Of a stretch of 7,586 nt of DNA, positions 5,971 through 7,586 are shown piece after piece. The notes beneath the pieces are model-generated. The model was not told the origin of the DNA and did not search any database. It worked only from the letters and a program-made list of their open reading frames with translations. Each line of letters starts with the position of its first letter. Within the stretch, counting starts at the first letter, position 1. The DNA lies in assembly GCA_937859825.1 (NCBI GenBank), contig CALMAP010000154.1:1-7586 (forward strand), given 5' to 3'. The translations under genes and the position numbers were made by a program. This DNA comes from an uncultured Terriglobus sp. (GTDB lineage Bacteria; Acidobacteriota; Terriglobia; Terriglobales; Acidobacteriaceae).

Positions 5971-6171
5971 TTACTGCTGAAGGCGCTTCAGAACGTCATC
6001 GAGCGTGACACCATTAAGCCAATGGTGGCGGTCGCGGGTGTAGTCACCGGAGCCGGAGCGGTAGAGGCGCAGGAAGCGGGCGTAGCCCTCCAGGCCGAGT
6101 TCGCGCTGGAGAACGTCCAAGGCATGTACCTGAAACTCCTGGTCCGACATTTGCTCGACAGCAGGGGACAT
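5971..6171 (-). CDS. Small antitoxin-like protein, copy 1
   Basis: A 66-residue protein starting with ATG at 6171, behind a very strong purine-rich site (GGGAGGGAGGAG, 6177-6187). A longer in-frame reading further upstream is not needed, and this site decides the start. It has MSDQEF at residues 8-13, a QRELGLEGYARFLRLY helix and the signature GDYTRDRHHWLNGVT at 42-56. It ends with DDVLKRLQQ. It is homologous to the gene at 5088-5306 and likewise follows a PIN gene, here by 47 nt. Two related palindromes lie between that PIN gene's conserved part and this start, suggesting separate regulation. The strong translation signal fits a protein needed in excess, such as an antitoxin. The family function is unproven. 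Confidence 0.72.
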   Translation of the reverse strand: MSPAVEQMSDQEFQVHALDVLQRELGLEGYARFLRLYRSGSGDYTRDRHHWLNGVTLDDVLKRLQQ

Positions 6172-6192
6172 TGGCTCCTCCCTCCCAAATTC

Positions 6193-6207
6193 ATGACAAT
6201 CTGTCAT
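6193..6207. promoter_or_regulatory. Palindrome A upstream of small gene 1 (operator candidate)
   Basis: On the minus strand it reads ATGACA-GAT-TGTCAT, two 6-bp arms around 3 nt. It lies 22-36 nt before the ATG at 6171 and just ahead of its ribosome-binding site. It shares 10 of 15 positions with palindrome B (6239-6253), and two of the three arm-pair differences keep perfect symmetry (G-C against A-T at the ends, C-G against A-T at pair 4). That fits a common dimeric binding site or a conserved RNA hairpin. Confidence 0.45.
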
Positions 6208-6218
6208 CAAAAAACATG

Positions 6219-6716
6219 CTAATTCGGCAGGGCGCGTCGTGCCAGTCTGGCACAACGGGGATTCGAGGCAGGATCGGAAACGCCATGGTCGCATGTGGAT
6301 CGGATTGCGGACGAACCGGGACGGCACACCGTGGATGCGTGCCGCGGTCGAAGAAAACGATCATCCGTGGTCAACAGGACTCCACAACTTGCGGCAAGTG
6401 CGGCAGCCAGATGTAATGCATCGTAGAGTCCCAGGCCGTCCTGCTGGTAGCCAGCTGCCGTGACGGCCACCTCAGATGTGAGCGGCTGGATGATCGTGGC
6501 CCGTCGCAGAAGATCCAGTGCATCCTGCCGCCGTTCTGGATAGCGGTGATTCTGTTCGGCTTCGTCCTGAAGGGCCGGGCTGATGACCCACTCGTGCATG
6601 CCCGCTTCGATAGAGCGGAAGACCTGCTGCACGGCGTCCGCCTCTTCACGAATGCGCTGCTGCGTCTGGTCGTCGGTGAGGCGGCCGAGAGCGCAGTTGT
6701 CCAGATAAATTCGCAT
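6219..6716 (-). CDS. PIN-domain ribonuclease-like protein, copy 1, with frameshifted C-terminus
   Basis: A 165-residue reading frame from ATG 6716, with GGGAG 5 nt upstream and only 21 nt after the gyrA stop, so it is probably co-transcribed with gyrA. The catalytic acids are all present: Asp6 (YLDNC), Asp51/Glu52, Asp99 (LYDALH) and Asp118 (LLTTDDRF). After DRFLR (residue 123) the protein departs from its sister. A 1-nt deletion within about 6325-6348 puts the expected ending (VPSRFVRNPIHM, matching VPPEFVRNPVDL of copy 2) in another frame. The actual frame reads a foreign Arg/Ser/Cys-rich tail to TAG at 6219, about 25 residues longer than normal. The nuclease core is intact, so the protein may be active, weakened or misfolded. 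A sequencing error is possible. In the restored frame no stop occurs before the small gene, so the corrected product would run into it. Confidence 0.75.
   Translation of the reverse strand: MRIYLDNCALGRLTDDQTQQRIREEADAVQQVFRSIEAGMHEWVISPALQDEAEQNHRYPERRQDALDLLRRATIIQPLTSEVAVTAAGYQQDGLGLYDALHLAAALAASCGVLLTTDDRFLRPRHASTVCRPGSSAIRSTCDHGVSDPASNPRCARLARRALPN
6239..6253. promoter_or_regulatory. Palindrome B upstream of small gene 1 (operator candidate)
   Basis: On the minus strand it reads GTGCCAG-A-CTGGCAC, a perfect palindrome with 7-bp arms around one base. Its centre is 46 bp from the centre of palindrome A and it follows the same TG-CAGA-TG-CA pattern. It falls within the frameshifted tail of the first PIN gene. 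Two related sites near an antitoxin-like gene are typical of autoregulation, but binding is not shown by sequence. Confidence 0.45.
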
Positions 6717-6726
6717 CTGCGCTCCC
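6677..6726 (-). repeat. 50-bp conserved block over the PIN start, copy 1
   Basis: This is the partner of the block at 5756-5805, identical at 49 of 50 positions. It includes GGGAGCGCAG before the ATG and the codons for MRIYLDNCALGRL. In both places it is linked at the same distance to a gyrA 3' end, so gyrA end, 21-nt spacer and PIN start behave as one conserved module edge. Confidence 0.85.
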
Positions 6727-6737
6727 GGCCCGTGAAA

Positions 6738-7586
6738 CTACTGCACCAGCGGCTTGTCGTCTTCGCTCTTTTCTTCATTGGGGATGGTGACGGCGGCGGC
6801 TACTTTGTCGGCGTCGTCAAGGTCGAGAAGTTTGACGCCCATGGTGGCGCGGCCTGCGGCGCGGATGGTCTTGGTATCGATGCGGATGATCTTGCCGAAC
6901 TGGCTGATGACCATGAGCTCGGTGGTCTCGTCCACCAGTTGGATGGCGGAGACCTTGCCGATCTTGGGCGTGGTACGCATGTTGATGACGCCCTTGCCGC
7001 CGCGTGACTGGAGGCGGTAGGCGTCCACGTCGGTGCGCTTGCCGAAGCCGTTTTCGCTCACGGTGAGGATGAGGCAGGGCGTGAGGCCGAGCTGCTTGTC
7101 GAGCTTTTCCATCTTCTCCACTTCGGCCTCGGGCAGAGCGGCTTCGATGACGGTTTCGGAGCTGTCGCCGTTGAGTTCGAGGGGGATGTTGCCCTTGGCA
7201 CGCATCATTTCGGCGATAGCGGCCTGCACCTGCTCGACCATGCTCACCTTCGCCTTGGCACTTGCTGCGGGTTTCGGAGAAGCAGATCCCTGCGTTTCGC
7301 TGCTGCGGGATGACAAACTCTCAGGGGTGATGCCGTTGGCCTCGTCTATTTTCGAGGCGAGTTCGAGGCGCTTGCGGTTCCGGGCGGCCTCGGACGGGGT
7401 GACGGCGACGCCGATCACGTAGTCCGACTTGCGCAGGCTGATGCCCTTATTGCCGCCGGCGTTGCGGCCCATGGGACGCAGGCCGCCGGACTTCTCCGGA
7501 TCGTAGGCCTCTTCAAAGCGGATGGCGTTGCCGTCGCGCGTGGCGAGGAAGACCACATCGTCACCGGAGGTGGTGCGGACGGCGAT
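6738..7586 (-). CDS. gyrA: DNA gyrase subunit A, C-terminal part (5' end beyond window)
   Basis: The last 282 residues of GyrA, from the DNA-wrapping beta-pinwheel domain of the cytoplasmic type II topoisomerase that introduces negative supercoils. Recognisable blades include LRPMGRNAGGNKGISL (residues 36-51 of the visible part), then TVSENGFGKRTDV and QSRGGKGVINMRT (193-205, a GyrA-box-like repeat). ELMVISQFGKIIRID and IRAAGRATMGVKLL follow, and the acidic tail ends in DDKPLVQ with stop TAG at 6740-6738. Against the E. coli protein as I remember it, about 100 residues are inserted between the GVAVTP and CLILTVSENG strands (64-169). The first half of the insert is low-complexity Ser/Ala/Lys and contains a repeat-like DNA element; the rest looks helical. 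The 3' end is repeated twice downstream, and a PIN gene follows after 21 nt, so essential gyrA probably drives that cassette. Confidence 0.95.
   Translation of the reverse strand: MAVRTTSGDDVVFLATRDGNAIRFEEAYDPEKSGGLRPMGRNAGGNKGISLRKSDYVIGVAVTPSEAARNRKRLELASKIDEANGITPESLSSRSSETQGSASPKPAASAKAKVSMVEQVQAAIAEMMRAKGNIPLELNGDSSETVIEAALPEAEVEKMEKLDKQLGLTPCLILTVSENGFGKRTDVDAYRLQSRGGKGVINMRTTPKIGKVSAIQLVDETTELMVISQFGKIIRIDTKTIRAAGRATMGVKLLDLDDADKVAAAVTIPNEEKSEDDKPLVQ
7278..7317 (-). repeat. Dispersed-repeat-like sequence inside gyrA
   Basis: The minus strand reads TTTGTCATCCCGCAGCAGCG, then AAACGCAGGGATCTGCTTCT. ATCCC (7307-7311) and GGGAT (7286-7290) are inverted arms. From memory it resembles small dispersed intergenic repeats of the GTCATCCCG...GGGATCTGC kind found in many acidobacterial and other genomes. 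Here it is in frame and encodes SLSSRSSETQGSAS in the GyrA insert. Membership of a repeat family is a recollection, not shown by this window, which has no second copy. Confidence 0.4.

Larger units (their letters stand above)
4881..6740 (-). other. Tandem gyrA-end / PIN / small-protein array
   Basis: Reading along the minus strand, the order is gyrA end, PIN, small gene, gyrA end remnant, PIN, small gene, gyrA end remnant. The spacing from gyrA end to PIN start is 21 nt both times. Both remnants begin at the stop codon of the small gene before them. No transposase, integrase or long terminal inverted repeat is present. The structure matches what single-crossover insertion of DNA carrying a gyrA 3' end next to a PIN/small pair would leave, done twice. 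Tandem duplication is the alternative, but the two cassettes differ too much for a recent one. Confidence 0.8.

Noticed and set aside
6209..6253. Intrinsic terminator after PIN copy 1 (palindrome B plus a T-run)
   Set aside because: The six-T run on the minus strand is 24 nt past the stem, too far for a normal terminator. An operator role fits better.
4881..6740. Insertion sequence or transposon origin of the array
   Set aside because: No transposase or integrase, no terminal inverted repeats and no short target duplications are visible. The only flanking repeats are the gyrA ends.

Overview
The window reads as a chromosomal stretch of a moderately GC-rich bacterium. It looks most like an acidobacterium of the Terriglobus/Granulicella/Edaphobacter type. 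This is an inference from the style of the tandem Tat-exported ferritin-like proteins, the small beta-barrel-like secreted protein beside them and the gyrA sequence; no rRNA or other marker is present. Every gene I accept lies on the minus strand, so the window is described here from high to low coordinates, the direction of transcription.

Region 1 (7586 to about 4881) is the unusual part. The 3' third of gyrA (DNA gyrase subunit A) enters from the right edge and stops at 6738. A PIN-domain protein gene (6716-6219) starts 21 nt after it, followed by a small antitoxin-like gene (6171-5971). Immediately after that gene's stop codon comes a second, broken copy of the last ~160 bp of gyrA (5970-5817). 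Then, again after exactly 21 nt, come a second PIN gene (5795-5370), a second small antitoxin-like gene (5306-5088) and a third, broken gyrA 3' end of ~207 bp (5087-4881). The layout is R-[PIN-small]-R-[PIN-small]-R, where R is the gyrA 3' end and only the first R belongs to a working gene. The two PIN/small pairs are only about half identical in protein, whereas the R copies are about 89% identical in DNA. A 50-bp block across the ribosome-binding site and first codons of the PIN genes matches at 49/50. This fits repeated insertion of toxin-antitoxin-like cassettes that carry their own replacement gyrA 3' end, or old duplication with patchy homogenisation.

Region 2 (4714-2667) has a gene for an uncharacterised multi-pass membrane protein followed by a gene for an epoxide-hydrolase-like alpha/beta hydrolase. 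Both point the same way and are 71 nt apart. Several inverted repeats lie between the gyrA locus and the membrane protein gene.

Region 3 (2666-2245) is a ~420-bp stretch with no convincing gene. It holds the leader of the next cluster and a few palindromes.

Region 4 (2244-1) is a cluster of two tandem paralogous ferritin-like proteins with twin-arginine signals, one apparently soluble and one apparently a lipoprotein. They are followed by the start of a secreted, probably beta-barrel, protein that runs off the left edge. Short gaps with hairpins suggest a co-transcribed cell-envelope unit. No tRNA, rRNA, CRISPR array or transposase was found.
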